Shown: positions 32,351-46,411, numbered from the stretch's first letter. The stretch is DNA of 64,000 bases from Saposhnikovia divaricata (GCA_036435485.1 CM071600.1:59765546-59829545), one strand, 5' to 3'. The notes: generated from the letters alone by a model not told the origin. Numbers and translations are program-made.

Positions 32351-33639
32351 GTTGAATTCATTAGAAGGGCAAAAAATCAGGGAGCGGATGCCCTCGCAAA
32401 ACTGGGGTCGCGTCGCGAGGCCACCCTACTTGGAGTTATACCATTGGAAATTCAGAATAAACCTAGTGTTCCTGAAGAGTTTGTTATGAAAGTTGCGAGC
32501 CCGGGGCCCACCTGGATGACCCCTATATGGGAATATGTAAAATATGGGGTTGTCCCTCAGGAAAAGAAAGAGGCAAGGAAGATCAAATATCAGGCAGCTC
32601 GCTGCGTCATTTATGACGAGGTCCTCTATCGAAGAGGGTTTAACACACCGCTTCGGAGGTGTGTAGATGGTAAGGAATGCAGCTACATTCTAAGGGAGGT
32701 CCACGAGGGCATATGTGGAAATCACTCGGGAGGTAGCTCGCTAGCTCAGAAAGTTCTTCGCCAGGGGTAATTTTGGCCTACCTTGAAGAAGGATGCCTTT
32801 GAGTTCGCAAGAAAGTGTGACACTTGCCAAAGGATAGCAAATTTCAGTAATGCTCCGGTCTCCTACCTCACCTCGCTCATGAGCCCATGGCCCTTCGTTA
32901 TGTGGGGGATTGATCTAATTGGGGAACTCCCCAAAGCCAAAGGAGGAGTCAAATATGCAGTTGTGGCCGTAGACTACTTTACTAAGTAGGCCGAGGCCGG
33001 GCCATTTGCAACTATTACTGCCAAAAAGTTAAAGGAGTTTGTGTACAGGGCAATTGTGTGTTGCTTTGGGATCCCATATCAGCTCATATCAGATAATGGG
33101 AAGCAATTCAACAGCAAGGAAATAAAGGAGTTTTGTGAGAACTTGGGGATCAAGAAAAGTTTCTCAGCTGTGAGCCATCCTCAGACAAACGGCCAAACTG
33201 AGGCCATAAACAAAATAATCAAGCATACTTTGAAGGCCAAGCTAGAAAAAAGCAAGGGAAACTGGCCTGAAGAATTGCCAAGGGTTCTGTGGTCATACAA
33301 CACGACTCCAAGGACTACTACAGGGGAGACTCCATTTTTCCTAACCTATGGATGTGAGGCCATGGTGCCAGTGGAAGTGGGCTCGGGGTCGTTCAGGAGA
33401 GAACACTATGATCCCAAGGCAAATGAAGTGAATCACATCTTCGTGTGGGGGACATGGTGCTTAGAAGGGTGATGCCTAACACTAAGGTCCCTACTCATGG
33501 AGTCTTTGGAGCAAATTGGGAAGGGCCCCACAAAATTTATGTTGTTATCAATGAAAGGACCTATTATCTCACGGACATGGATGATAAGGTCATATCTCGA
33601 GCTTGGAATGCAGAGCACTTGAGGAAATGCTATCAGTAG
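32351..33639 (+). pseudogene. Integrase of Tat element
   Basis: The zinc-binding part includes CDTCQRIANF near 32815. The core has WGIDLIGELPKAKGG (first Asp), LISDNGKQF (second Asp) and the segment from HPQTNGQTEAINKIIK (catalytic Glu). A C-terminal domain follows (ANWEGPHKIY, then HLRKCYQ and a stop at 33639). In-frame stops lie at about 32768 and 32988, with a frameshift near 33450. Confidence 0.92.
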
Positions 33640-34443
33640 AGGCTTCGCCCTTGGTAGTTTCTATCTTTTATTACTTAGCACGATTAAATTCATACAAAGT
33701 ACTGGGGGTAGTGATCATATAGACACCTCCCCTTTATGATGTAATGATTGTTTGGCTTTGCCCCTTTTTATGATATGTGAGTTCATTTTCCAGATTCTAC
33801 ATTTTTTTTTCCTTTTTGCTAGCATTTTAAAACATTTTCAGGATTAGGCCAGCATAATGTATGCAAGGTCGAACTTCCTTCAGGTCGAAGGCGATGCAAA
33901 ATCAATGACAGCCCGCACTACGATATGAGGGAGTGTCCTTAAGAAAAAAGTGATCTAAAATGGAGCACATCTACCCAATGGTTGCGACCTTAGTCATGGG
34001 ATCTCAACAGCGACCTCACGTTACTAGAACGAAGAAGGCATCGCATGTTGTGACCCAAAGAAGGGATCGCATCTAGGAGGCAATTCAACACAGTATAAAT
34101 CTACTAAAAAGATACACATGCAAAGCTACTCCATGTTCACAATCTACTTATTTTTACATGCAAGAATTAAAGAAGCCATTAAAGCGACATTAAAGAAGGC
34201 CTCGCATTCGCGAAGCCAAACTACATGAAGACATGCAACATGATAAAATAAAGATGGAAGCAATATATCAGATGAAAAAACTGAAGCATTGTTAATTTAT
34301 AACTTACGGATCGCTACGCGATCCCAAATGACTTGAGTTACCAGAGTTATCAAAAAATAATATTACAATTTGCGAGGTATTCAAAGGGTACCCACATCCC
34401 TCGTTTAAAAGATTTAATTCATAAAGATTTAAGTACTAGAGAA
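33640..34443 (+). other. Non-coding spacer of Tat element
   Basis: Between integrase stop and the end of the antisense gene. Contains scattered gatcgcat/ggtcgca motifs like those in the LTR. No ORF of note. Confidence 0.6.
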
Positions 34444-36813
34444 TCAAGAAGCAGCTTCGTTCTGATTTGTCTTCTCGGCCTCGCTTGTCATCCTCGCTTC
34501 TTCTGCCAGTTTAGCTTCTACAACATCTTCATCAGCAATTTCTTTCTTGAGAGTCTCAGCAAAATCAGTGTTACCTGGTCCAAGGTGGTCCCAATCAAAG
34601 TCAGGAATGTTTTGGATGAATCCCTTCATGAAAGTGACTTGACCCTTTGCCAGAAACGTATCCTCAGCAGTAGCCAGCTCGGCCTTCACGGCATCCAGGT
34701 CGCATGCCAGCATTACGATCTCATCATCTTTTTTCTTGGCAGCTTCTTCACTTGATTTCTGCAGCTCTTTCAAGGATTTTTCGAAGTCGTTTCTATCCTT
34801 CCTAGCATTTTTTAGATCTGTACGAAGCTGAGCAGTCTCATAAGAAAGCTTCTTCTTGAAGGTCTCCTCAAGGGATCGCTTATCTTCATTTTTCTGGAAT
34901 TCAAGAACTTTGTTTTTCTTATCTAGCTGATAGTTGGTGATTGAAAGTTGCTTGAAGCTCTTGGTGTGCGCAGCTTGGCGGATAAAGGCCTCGGCTAGAC
35001 ATTTGGTCAGAGCATTAGCATTCTCCTCAGGGGACGCCTTCCACCAACCAGTGGCCTCCGCCTCTTCAGAATATTTGCTTCCCAACGAAGCAAACAGATG
35101 CTAGGTCGCAGTTGCAGTAACCACCTGGGAGGATGGTTGGGATGGCCCGTCCTTCTGACCGTCTTTCTTAGCCCGTTTAAGAGGGCTCTGTTCAGGAGAA
35201 TCTGGGAGTCGATCTCCAACGAGGTCAGACTGGGCTGGAGGATCGCAGATAACCTTCGGAGGAGGTGCTGTTGGTTTTACAGAGGAAGAGGGAGAGGGAT
35301 CGCTTTGGTCATCTCTCCCTTTTTCCCAACCTGTTCAAGGAAGGAGGGAACTTGGCTCTTTCCACTGCGGTTCGACATACCTGCACAAATGGCAGGAAAG
35401 ATAATTAGCGACAAGGTGCAATAGAATATGATAATGTAAATGCGAAGACAAAACACATGGAGATGAATGAATATAAAAGTATAAGGATGCGATGCACAGA
35501 TCTAGATCGTATCGATTTAAAAGTATACCCTCTTCCTCTGTTATTTCCAAATGAGAAGACGAGGCCTCTTCTCTCACTTTTCTTTTCCACGAGGACTTCC
35601 TCACTTCGGAAGGCCCTACCTCGGGAGATGAACCTACCCCTTCTTTAAGGAACCCGCATTTAATCAAGTTCTCAAGGGAAAGAAGGATCCTGATATTTCT
35701 TTCTTCTTGAGTTGACTTTGTTAACACATCATCGGTTTGCTGTTTCTCCTCGCCCTTAAGGACGGTGCGAACCTGACCAACTGCGATTCCACAGAAGGTG
35801 ACATCAATTGTGAAGTTAGAAATAGTAAACAGGAAAGTGAGGGGTGAACATAAAAGACAAGCTCACCAGGAAGATAGTTGAAAGAAGTTTTGATCAGGGG
35901 AACTTCATGAATATAGAAGAAAGGCTCCTTCCACGAGCCAAAATATAGAAGAAGCTGGCATTACTTATTCCACCAGGAAGAAGGTCTTTTTTATTGAATT
36001 CCAGCCACACAGAGAAGTAAACATAGCCAAAATCTTTGGCTCCGCATCGTTTGAGCTGAAGGAAATAACCCATTGTCCTCGCATCCATGGGCGGGTATCC
36101 AAGTTTGTGGTAAAGAATGTAGAGGGCGATCATGGATCTGTACCTGTTTGTGCTTATCTAAATGGGGGTTAAATGATAAGTCACGCAAACATCTCTTATG
36201 AACGGATGGAGGGGGGAAGAGACGCCTATTTTTATCAAAAGGACCATCAAAACCATTCTTGGTACCCTGCCTCCATTCTCTTTATAATTGAAGCGATAGC
36301 ATCGCATACCGGGCTTGGGGAGGATGATCTTACCTTCTGGTCTAAACTTATCAACCCCCTCGGTTATCGTCTTCACCATTAAAGTTGTGGGTTGGTCTCG
36401 ACAAGCAAAGGTGCGAGGTACCCCTGGCTTCATATTCGACCCCGGTTCGATGTCTTCTGGACGAGGTCCTCCTACATATATAACCCCCTCTAGTTTAGGT
36501 TGAGGGGTTGGAATGTAAGGGTCGGGCGAAGCCTCCGGAATGTAGTCATAGTCTTTGAAATTGACAACTCTTGACACCTCGTCAAGGCCACCATCATCAG
36601 AAGAAGGCTCCTCATAGTCAGAATCATCGAAGTTCGCTTCGTTATCTGCACCTCCCTCGACGTTGTAATACGCTTTGCCAAGCGAGTCCACTGGAGAGTC
36701 GCCGGATAAGTGAATTGGAGATGTTCTGCGAGGAGGGGGAAATTGGGAGAGGATTTGTTTCCCATTCTCCATCATTTCTTCTCCTCTTTTAAGAAGGGTC
36801 TCCACTTCCCTTT

Positions 36814-39078
36814 TGTAAGAACCCAGATTTTTGGTAGAATTAAAACTTTGGTTATGTATTAATGTAAATATGAATAGTGGGTACAACTACGATGTAACAG
36901 TTGTTCTAATGAATGATAAAGGAATGGATTTGGATTCAAATGTTCATATGTCTTGAAGAATGCTATTGGTTGACAACTTAGATTAGAATAATCTATCTCA
37001 TGGATAAGTAAGATATGTTAATTCCAAATAGGAGAGTTATTCTCATGTCATCCAAATCGATATCTGTTATTAGTCCAGTGGTTCCGTAAAAAGGTTAAGG
37101 AACGCTCGGGAAAGCGAGAGATCACTTTTCTAATTATAAGGAATAAAGTAAAGAATAAGTGATGTATAGTGATTTTGGTGGAAATTAGGAATATTATTAG
37201 ACGACGCTATATAGAAGTACCCGGAATGAATTTCTGAGTTCGTATTAATGATCCAGGGGGAAAAAGAGTGTATGTAAAAGCTATCGGATTCTGAAAAATA
37301 GCACTTTTATTTTCCCGAGATTTCCCTGGACACTGAAAGACTTAAGGGATTATTGGGAGGATTTAAGGAAAATAGGTTCAAGAATTACTAAAGAGAATGG
37401 AGAATGATAGTATAAATATTAAGGAGGTTTCCGGTAAAATCCTAACTAGAAATCCTTGAGATTCCTCCGAACAATTATTGAATTGAGCAATAACCAAACA
37501 AAAAAACAAGCAGGGGATCAAGATACATGCATGTGCTAGTAGAAAATATCTAGCAACCAAGTAATTACTTAAGTAACTAGCACACTTAGAATCAAAACTA
37601 AGTACTTAACAATCAAACTACTTGGTTAGCCTAAACACCACCAAATCATCAACACTTGTCCATCCAATTTCATCATGCATGACATACTAGCTTTAATAAA
37701 GCAAATTTGGATGAGATATTATCTAAAATCATTCACTTTATGCATTATTGTTCAAGACAACCAAGCAAACACCAACTCTCTCCCTTTTTCCATTCCATTC
37801 GGCTTCACCATTAATTCAAGAACCAAAATCATCCTTCCCACCATTGTTTGATCTTGAAACTTTTATGGTGAGTCCTATATTTCATAAAAGTAATCTCCTA
37901 GAAATTTTAGCTTCAAACTCCTTTGTTTCCATTTTCAAATAAATCATCAAAGTAGATGATGAATAGTGTTTTCAAGAACTAATCTTTGTTTTTCTTGATT
38001 TCTTGGTTGATCTAAGCAAGCTTAAGCACTCTCAAGGACCATTCAAGGCTTATTAAGGCTAGAACATACTCCAAGGAAGGTATAACCCTTAAGAACCCTA
38101 GTTCATGTTTTGAGATTATGCATGTTCTTGATGACTTTAGATTAGTTATGTTATTAGTTATTATAAGCATGATAACATGATCTTATAGTTGATTTTATAA
38201 CATGATGATTATTATGAAGAAGTGATATGTTCTTGGACATTTTGAGATGAGAAATCATGTGTTTAAGTTGTGTAGTGGCCGGTGTGGCTTGGTTTGATTG
38301 TGGTAAATTTGGAAACGATCAATTTATAGCCGTCGTAATGCCCGATTTTCGTTAGACCTTAAGAATCCGTTCATAACAGTTGGTATTAGTTCCTGACCTG
38401 GTTGATTATATGACATGTCCTTGTAGATCTCGAGTCATAGATCATTTTGGCGAAGAATCGAAATAAACGGACTTACGGTTTAGGAATTATGGCCGATTTA
38501 CTAAAAGTCGATCGAAACCGTAAGTACGAGTTCGTTATTAAAATTGAACCTCGGTAAAATATGTAAGTTAGTGACGAATCATGGTAATTAAATATTAGAG
38601 ATCGTAAGGAAGGTGTAGGAGAAAACCTCGTGTCAAACGGATCGTTTTTCAATTTTATAAAAATGTTTGAATCAAGGTTAAACGCGAACGAACCCCTAAA
38701 AGCACACTTGGTTATAACTTTGGTTAATCACTTAGAAAACTGGCGATAAAACTCGAGGTATAATCTTGGTTCGTAAAAGACCTACCTTAGCACTTACATG
38801 ACTTAAGTATATACCAAGTATAAGTGTAATGATGAGCCGTAATAACGAATAAATGTCGGATCAAAATGAGGTTAATAAGAGTACACAAAAAGGGTGCATA
38901 ACGAGATAATTCGAAAACGTGTTTTAACCTAAGTCAAGTTTATACTTTGCTTTTTAAACAACGTTAAGTGATTAATCTCGAATATTCTGATTATTTATAG
39001 ATCACTGAGCTGACCCAGGACACACTACCTCCACCCGACTACCAGGCAAGTTTCCAAAACTTTGGAACTGTTGTTGTG

Positions 39079-39125
<47 letters not shown>

Positions 39126-41030
39126 GCTGTTTTCTAATACATATGCCATTGCATGCATGCCTACTTTCAAGTTATATTGTTATACTTGTTCCTTGATTTA
39201 TTGTTGGCTTATAGACTAGATGTGATATATCAGTATAAGCCGGATATTGCTAAGACCCTTAGAGAGGGGCATATGAATCTTATTTGTTGAATATAGACCG
39301 GGAGTCAGTATTTCTTGATATATCGTGATTACTTTCAGAGAAAAATATTTAAGTAAATATTTTTCCATTATTTGGTTAACGAATATTATTCTGAATATTC
39401 GTCTGAGATTATTTATTTAGCGATCATTGCTTCAAATATTTATTTGAACGTTATCTATTCAATGAATATTATTTTTCAATATTCATTTAAAGTCGATTCA
39501 TTTATCGAATATTATTTTAAATATTCCTTTCAAGTCCTATTGATTAAACGAATATTATTTTGAATATTCATTTAAGTATTTTACTTATTAAATAAATATT
39601 TTCTTTATATTCATTCGAGAATTATTTTGAGAAATACTTCGATTAAAGATATTCTTTCATATTTATAAATATTCTTTAAATATTTCTGATTCGACAAATA
39701 TTCTCTGAATATTTATTCAATACTTTGGAATAACTTCAATATTGTTTTATCTTCTTCAAATATTATCTTCGACCTTCGAATATTATGTAAATTATTTCGG
39801 AGTCTTATTATTAATACTTGTATCAAGGAAGGTTCTCAAGATTCTATTCTTCATTCAATTTATCTTCCAAATTTTAAGGGAACCTTACTTGAGAAATGTT
39901 ATTTATCTTGTTGACTTCCCGGTCATAAATCTTTTGAAACTATTCTTTTCATTCGCAACTTGGTTGCTACTTATTTATTGAATCCTTGTTTACCTTCTCA
40001 TCATTCGAGGGGTAAGAATGTTGGAACAAGTTGGTATCCATTAACAAGCATCAGCTTGGGAAATATTGATGAATTTTCCTTTCCAACTAGATACGACTAC
40101 CTTGTGGAGTCTTATCAACAAGTATTATACTTGGGGAAATGGGGACGAACTTTAGGTTCAAAAGTCCAGGATTCTATTCGAACTAGGAGTTGTGTAAGAG
40201 GCTGAGTAGCACCGGTCCATCCCATTTGGCCCAACCGTTGGCCGGGGAGATCTAACAGGGCGGTAGACAAGTAAATCCGTCAGCTCTTCCTTCTACCGGT
40301 AGTAAATCTAAATTGAGCTGTACAATCTGCAACTGATCATCGTAAGGATTGGAACAGCGGGCGCGGTGAATACTCCAGCATTAGTTCATCATTCAAATTT
40401 ATTTATTTTCTGCAACATGAGATATCCCTCTTGTTGACAGGGTTTGAATACTGATCAGAACTGAAAGTACCTTTGCTTATCTTGCAACGTTATCTTTTAC
40501 ATTATACCGGTACTTTATTTGTAAATGCATGGCATATGGTTTTGTCGATATTGTTGACTTGTTGTATATATTATTGTTCAGTCATATATTACTGTTGGTG
40601 GGCTGTTGCTCACCCTTGCTCTATTATTATATCACAACAACAGCTAGGTTTGATGGCCCGCGTAAGGCGCACTCGGCGCAAGCAGGTGACCCCAGCCAGA
40701 GGACTACCCGCTGAGTTTATCGCTGCCATTGCTGAGGTAGATTGGCAGCCTTTGTTTCAGCCTTAACTATATGTATAATTAATGTAATCAACGGCAAAAA
40801 CTTTAAACTTATGTTATTATCCTTTTGGATTGTAATAACTTTTATTCATGGATTCTATAATTAGCAGACTTATTTCAATTTCATCTTCGGGACTATAATT
40901 GTTGTGTGTGTGAGTGGATATAATTGCGGGGTCACAGCATGCTACTTATTTTGGACTCAAGTCAAGTGTTATTTATGGGAATAGAGACCGTAACGACCCG
41001 ATCCCTGACCCCGGATCTGGGGGTGTTACA
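36814..41030. mobile_element. 4.2-kb solo LTR (chromovirus/Tekay-like), inserted in the Tat antisense gene
   Basis: Starts TGTAAGAACCC and ends GGTGTTACA, flanked by an exact TSD CCTTT at 36809-36813 and 41031-41035. There is no second LTR, primer site or pol in the 4217 bp, so it is a solo LTR left by recombination. The size and sequence style (TGTAA-ACCC start, GATCCGGGGTCA-type end on the other strand) fit del/Tekay LTRs; that lineage is inferred. A diverged relative lies on the minus strand from 62546. It contains a degenerate AT-rich region rich in gaatatt motifs (about 39290-39780). Confidence 0.85.
39083..39123. repeat. (TA)n microsatellite inside the solo LTR
   Basis: About 20 uninterrupted TA steps. 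Confidence 0.9.
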
Positions 41031-42041
41031 CCTTTCAACTTCATGTATACCAGCTTGAGGATCGGTCTGGGCTGGGGGAATCTCCAAAGATGGGTCTTGC
41101 GACCGTGAGGGGTGTTTTGATCGCCATGAGTGCAGAGGCACCTCTCTAGTATATTCCTCGTTCGACCACAGTGGATCAAAATATAGTTTAAATGAACTGT
41201 CGCTGGCGCTCGCAGCCCTTGCGATATTAGCAGCAGCCTCCTCACTAATCTGGACATTGGGAATTGGGGAAGGCGTCCTTGAACTATCGTCTTGAGACAT
41301 CTGAAAAGAATGTGGAAAGATTAAGTGTGTGCCCTTACAGAAAACAAAAGGGAATGAAGGAAGAAAAGAATAAATAAACAGAAAGGCTCTATGTGTTCTC
41401 ACTTCGCTCTCGAAGAGTATAAAGGGATCGTGATTCGAACTAAAAGAAAGGATAACGCTCCTAGAACTTTTGGAATCGTGCCTATATTCCTAAAAAGAGG
41501 GATCGTGTTTCTAGCTAAAGCGAGGAGGGGATCGCAATGTGAAATTGGAAGTGTGTGATCGCTGTCATTTGGGATCGCATCGCATATAATTAAAGTCATG
41601 TAAACATGAATTATAAATGAAGAACAACAATTTAAATATTAATGAAGGTTGAAGACTTACTTTTTCTTGAAGAAATTTGAAGAAAATTGATGAAGGTTGA
41701 GGTCGCTGGTGTTGAAGCTTGAGATTTTCTTGCGTTTGATCTTGTTGGAGCAAACTGGAAGCAAGTCGTTGTTTTGTTAATAAGGAAAGTGACAAATGAT
41801 TAAAAAAGTCCGGGTTTATATAGGCATCAGGAGAGAGAAAGAGATGGAGATACGTGTCATGATCTTAGCCGTTGGACACAGATCTCGAGACATGACAGTT
41901 GGCATAACTCTTCAAATTCTTAGCATCTCAGTGCGATCCCAAGGGGTTTGACGTTTGCACTTACAGCGATCCCAGGCTTCGCATCGCTAAAGATTCTCAG
42001 ATATATTATTGATTCCACATCACATTTTCAATGACAATATG

Positions 42042-42054
42042 GACTCGGGGGTAG
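42042..42054 (+). other. Polypurine tract region of Tat element
   Basis: Purine-rich GACTCGGGGGTAG-type stretch directly before the 3' LTR. Confidence 0.7.
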
Positions 42055-42055
42055 T

Positions 42056-42778
42056 TGTTATGCCCAAATCTGGCATAGACTTAAAACAAGCCCACTGAGC
42101 CATAATGGGCCTAAAATATAATAATTGGGTCACTAAAGCCCATCAAAAGGAACGAGCCTGCTACATTTCAAAGAATGTCTCCAATGTCTACTAGAGGAGG
42201 GGCGATCTCTATTTAGGATCGCTTCGCATATGACACCCAGTGAGGGGTCGCTCCATTTCTACTCATTACTGAAGGTCCAGCGTGGCTTAGGATATCTTAT
42301 CATGAAGGCTCATAGCTAGGCCCAGCCAGGTCGCATGTGTATTTATACACTTGGGCCTGCATCGCATGACTAAGCCCAACGGGAACGCATGCGAGGTCCT
42401 TGTAAGTTCTCCATCAGCTCCGCTAGAGGGGCCTTACGATTCTAGCATCATGTTAGCCATAGGTAACCTTTATTGGGCCATGGGTCATGAGCAGAATTGA
42501 TGGATTATTTACATGTCAGCCCTAAAGTGAGTGGACTTGGGCCATGACTTATTTCCAAAAACCCTAGCCCAAGAACTACGTATGACATGATCCCTATGCG
42601 TAGGCACCTTGATATGGAAGAGAAACAATTAATTCTGAAAACACCGTACAAGATCAGCCACACCTAAACACCAAAACCCTAATCCTTGTTCTTCATATTC
42701 TTAGCATAATATCCGTATTTTATTCCGTTAATCAGACAAACTTCCAAAATATTGTTATACCAAATTCTCCCTATAACA
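42056..42778 (+). repeat. 3' LTR of Tat element
   Basis: 723 bp, TGTTATGCCC to CCTATAACA. Its first 79 bp have no counterpart at the 5' copy. Confidence 0.92.
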
Positions 42779-44912
42779 CATTTCATTATTAATAAATAAT
42801 GTAAAAAAATGAATATTCTTTTGTTCATAACAGTCCGAGGACTCAAAACAACCTAATGTGTATTTTTCCGATTGTCTCTTCCCGTTTCGAATAAGCTGAT
42901 GATTATTTTAATAGGAAATATCTTTACAAAAAGTTGTACAAAATTCCACACTGTGATTCACATGTGATTATAGTGCTAATTTTACATTTTAGTGAAATAT
43001 AACCTTGATTTATCATACAAACATGAAACATGACTACATGAGTAGACCAGTGTGGGACCACAATGTTTGATAAACTTATATATTCACACCTTCATGTGGC
43101 GCATGCAGCTTCTGCTTAGGGACCAGGACCACTTTCCTTCTTTCTAAATTTTCCACGCAGAATATTCCGGACGGTATAACTTCTTTTTTTTTTTTGAAAA
43201 AAAAAAATTGTATTACAAAATCTTTTTAGTTACAAAAAATGTAAACCAAATTGTATGTAATATACTTATGTATCTACAATATATTATTTAGTATTTTGAT
43301 AATCGAGTTAAATAAAGCAACACATAACCAGAAACTTTTTTTTTTCACAATATGTTAAAGATTTAGGATAACTGCTGTTAAAAAATAATTGAAACTTTGA
43401 TTTACAATAAAATAATTGTGTATCAATATATTATTCGGGGATCATTTGGTTCGACAAATTTTGATACAGTTTAGTATATGTTGTTGTTCATTACAAATTC
43501 AAAATTGATGACAATTTTTAAATTTTGAAACTCATATCTCAAACCCAGGAATTAAATATGATACCTTAGGAAGAGGTGGGTTTGAGGGAAGGGTACGAGG
43601 GTAAATTTTATTACTTCATTTCAATTTATAAAATTAAATATAATTTTTGATTTTGATTCAGAGATGAAAGTTTTTATGCATCTATGGTCGATAGCTCAAA
43701 TCAGATGGAGGTCACAACAAAACGAGTACATGTAAATTTCCAGATGAATTCGGTGAAGAGGGTACTTGTAGATATATCATCTTCAACAAATCGCATGATT
43801 ATATCTTGAAGAATGGATTAATCAGCTATTGTTTTTGTTTACGTTTGATTCGACTCGATAATATTTGTAGATGTCGTATGACTTATAATTAATAAATTAA
43901 ATTTTATTCAAAAAAAAATATATAATCTCAATACGCATATCTTCAATAGGATGTTGTTTAACTTTAAATAAATTAATCTTATTTTATTTGATATTATTTT
44001 GTATTTTTTTATTTTTAAACACATATCTTTTAAATTGATTTTTTGTTCATAAATTGTATAATAAGTAAAAATATATTTACACACAATAAATTAACATAAA
44101 TTAAGTTATTAATTATATTTGAATCACACAAATTTATTTTAATATTGAAACAAATACCTAATATCAAAATGATACCTCAAACTTATACTAACTTAACCAT
44201 GATTCTAAACCTGTATTGTCATTTTGAACCAAAGGACCCCTCCTTTATCATCATTCTTAACATCGTGATCTATAGAAAAATTCATCGACAGGACACATGT
44301 ACTCGATTAGATTTATGCAGATTGGTTATAGAGATTTGGATGTTGTAGATGAATTTTTAAAATAATATTTTTATTTATTAAAATTGTGAAAAAAAATATT
44401 TATATTTATTCAAAATAATACTAGTTAAATAGAACAATACAATTGAAAAGGAATTTTTAGTATTAAAAAACACATTCAGATGCAAGCATATCAATAAATA
44501 TATCCAAATTTATGTTATCCACTACATATATATTCCCTCTATCTTTTTTACTTTTTCTATATTGACCTTTTACACTATTTATTATAAGGGGTTGACTACT
44601 AATTTACGCATAATTTATAAGACAAAATATAGTCATGAGTGATTTTGTTTGATTCGTATTTGTGAGTACTTTAAAGATATTAACAGTAAAGTTTTTATAT
44701 TTAATATTAATAATTAGATATTAACGATAAAAGTGTGCGTTGGCAAACGTGTCCAGTCCAAACATGAAAAGTAATAAGAGACGGTGGGAGTATTATTTTT
44801 TTGGTACCTCTTGACAGGATGGTCTTGACGGGATGGTGCCCTAGATAAACGCCTTAATCGCCTTATCCTATGAACGGTCCTAGATTTATTCATATAAATA
44901 ATCACAAATGCA
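42779..44912. other. AT-rich intergenic sequence
   Basis: No gene seen. A T-run followed by an A-run (about 43183-43208) could form a hairpin. Otherwise low-complexity. Confidence 0.6.
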
Positions 44913-44920
44913 CATTATAC

Positions 44921-45593
44921 TAGGATTGAGCATAATTATTCGAATTCAAAATGAATCAATCGATTTAAATTGTCCAAATCGAATTTTTAAATTTTTAAAT
45001 GGTTTGATTTGGTTTCGGCTTTGCTAATTAAAAAACCAAAAATTTTCGATTTGGGTTGAGTTTACACTTTCAAATCGATCGAAATAACCAAACTGAATTG
45101 TTAATACATATAATTTATTAATAATAAGTTTTATAATGTAATGTAAATATTTAATAGTGACCATTATTATAGTTGTTTCACATTTTTGAAATTATTGTCC
45201 ACTTCTTTCTCAATCCTTATTTTATTTACTCCCCCTTGAAAATAAAATGAGTTATTTTTTTCATAACAACAAATAAGGATAATATACCTAGAATTATTTA
45301 TATTGGAGAGTTCTACAAATTTATATTTATTTTTTTAGAAATATTTTGTTAATTGACAAACAAAGGTAACACATGAAATTATTTATTTTAATTTAATGAG
45401 AAATTTTTTTAAAAAAATATATTTGTATTAAACTGTAACCAAACTGAATCAGTTCGTTAAGAATCAATTCAATTTGGATTGATTTTTATAGCATTCAATT
45501 TGGATTCGATTTGAAAATTTTCAAAATAAAAAATTTCAATTTAGTTCAATTTAAACCTCCAAAATTGTCGAAACCAAACCGTGCTAAGCCTTA
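44921..45593. mobile_element. Non-autonomous hAT-type element
   Basis: Termini TAGGATTGAGCA and TGCTAAGCCTTA are imperfect inverted repeats. 8-bp flanks cattatac (44913-44920) and cattacac (45594-45601) agree at 7 of 8 positions. Subterminal aaaccaaa/tttggttt motifs face each other. No coding capacity. An 8-bp TSD is the hAT pattern. Confidence 0.68.
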
Positions 45594-45601
45594 CATTACA
45601 C

Positions 45602-46411
45602 TCACGTGGAATTTCATTCCTCAATATCTTAAAGAGTAATATTACATATTCCGAAAAAAATTCAAAAAATGTTTTCGAATATCACGTATTATCATTTTAT
45701 TCGTGAAATTTATATTAATGCAAGAGGGATCCATTTCATTTATGAAATGATAATCAATTACATGATGATAACACAATTTTCGAGAACAGTTTTGAAAATA
45801 ATTTCGGAAGCTTTAGTATTTTTTTTATGATAAATAAATGTATTGATACAATTTACATAATATTTATGAAAAGTAATTTTTTTTAAGAGTAATGATAAAC
45901 AGAACCCTTAGGGTTATGGTTAATAATTAATGTATCAATCTTATACGAAGTTTAATATAATTATTTAGTAATTTTGATATTTTTATTGATAAAAATTAAT
46001 ATAAATATAGGAGGTCCACTATCATTACTAAATAAATTAAATTAGTGTTGTATAATTCTAAGAACTATGATTAGCATTTCCGTTTTTTTAATACGACGTC
46101 AAAGAAATTAAAGGAAATAAATGATTTCAAGGACAGCCGTGTCCAACGTGCGAGGGCGATATCTATCTTTTCGAAAGGTAGATTCCACGTTATTGTTGTA
46201 GTCTGGGCCAACATAATCATATTTCATATCCTATGAACTTCTTTTTTTTCTTTTTCGGCCAAATACGAAATTGATTTATCAGTGCGTAGCGATCCAAGTT
46301 GTAAATTTTATACTTTCTCCATTCCAAAATACATATTTTTTTAATTTTTAATTAATTAAATTAATCAAAATTTGATTAAAATTTATATGTATTATATAAT
46401 TGAAAAAACTT

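Larger units (their letters stand above)
34444..41300 (-). pseudogene. Antisense gene of Tat element (gypsy-type 'transposase_28'-like), spliced architecture, broken
   Basis: Read on the minus strand. The start codon at 41300 opens MSQDDSSRTPSP and runs to about 41036, where the solo LTR interrupts it. The frame resumes at 36808 with a helical segment, an acidic stretch (DDSDYEEPSSDDGG) and SPLHPFIRDVC. An in-frame TAG (about 36158) follows, then MIALYILYHKLGYPPMDART and YFLQLKRC. A donor-like CTG/GTGAGC near 35867 and an acceptor CAG near 35380 suggest introns. The last part (35085-34444) is Ala/Glu/Lys-rich coiled coil. The pattern (RDV, hydrophobic ALYILYHKLG, FFQLK) fits Pfam's putative gypsy-type transposon domain (PF04195). 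Some Tat/Grande elements are known to carry antisense genes in this position. Confidence 0.7.
26752..42778 (+). mobile_element. Ty3/gypsy retrotransposon, Tat lineage, decayed, with antisense gene and nested solo LTR
   Basis: The 3' LTR is complete (42056-42778). The 5' LTR is truncated (26752-27403). Between them: primer binding site, gag, protease, RT, RNase H, a second RNase H-like domain, integrase, then a long 3' region with an antisense gene. A duplicated RNase H upstream of integrase is the known mark of the Tat clade. A 4217-bp solo LTR (36814-41030) lies inside; without it the element is about 11.8 kb. Stops and frameshifts are in all domains. No TSD can be tested because the 5' end is lost. 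Confidence 0.92.

Noticed and set aside
34333..35424. Plus-strand ORFs opposite the Tat antisense gene
   Set aside because: Shadow frames of the coiled-coil and linker parts on the minus strand; no motifs.
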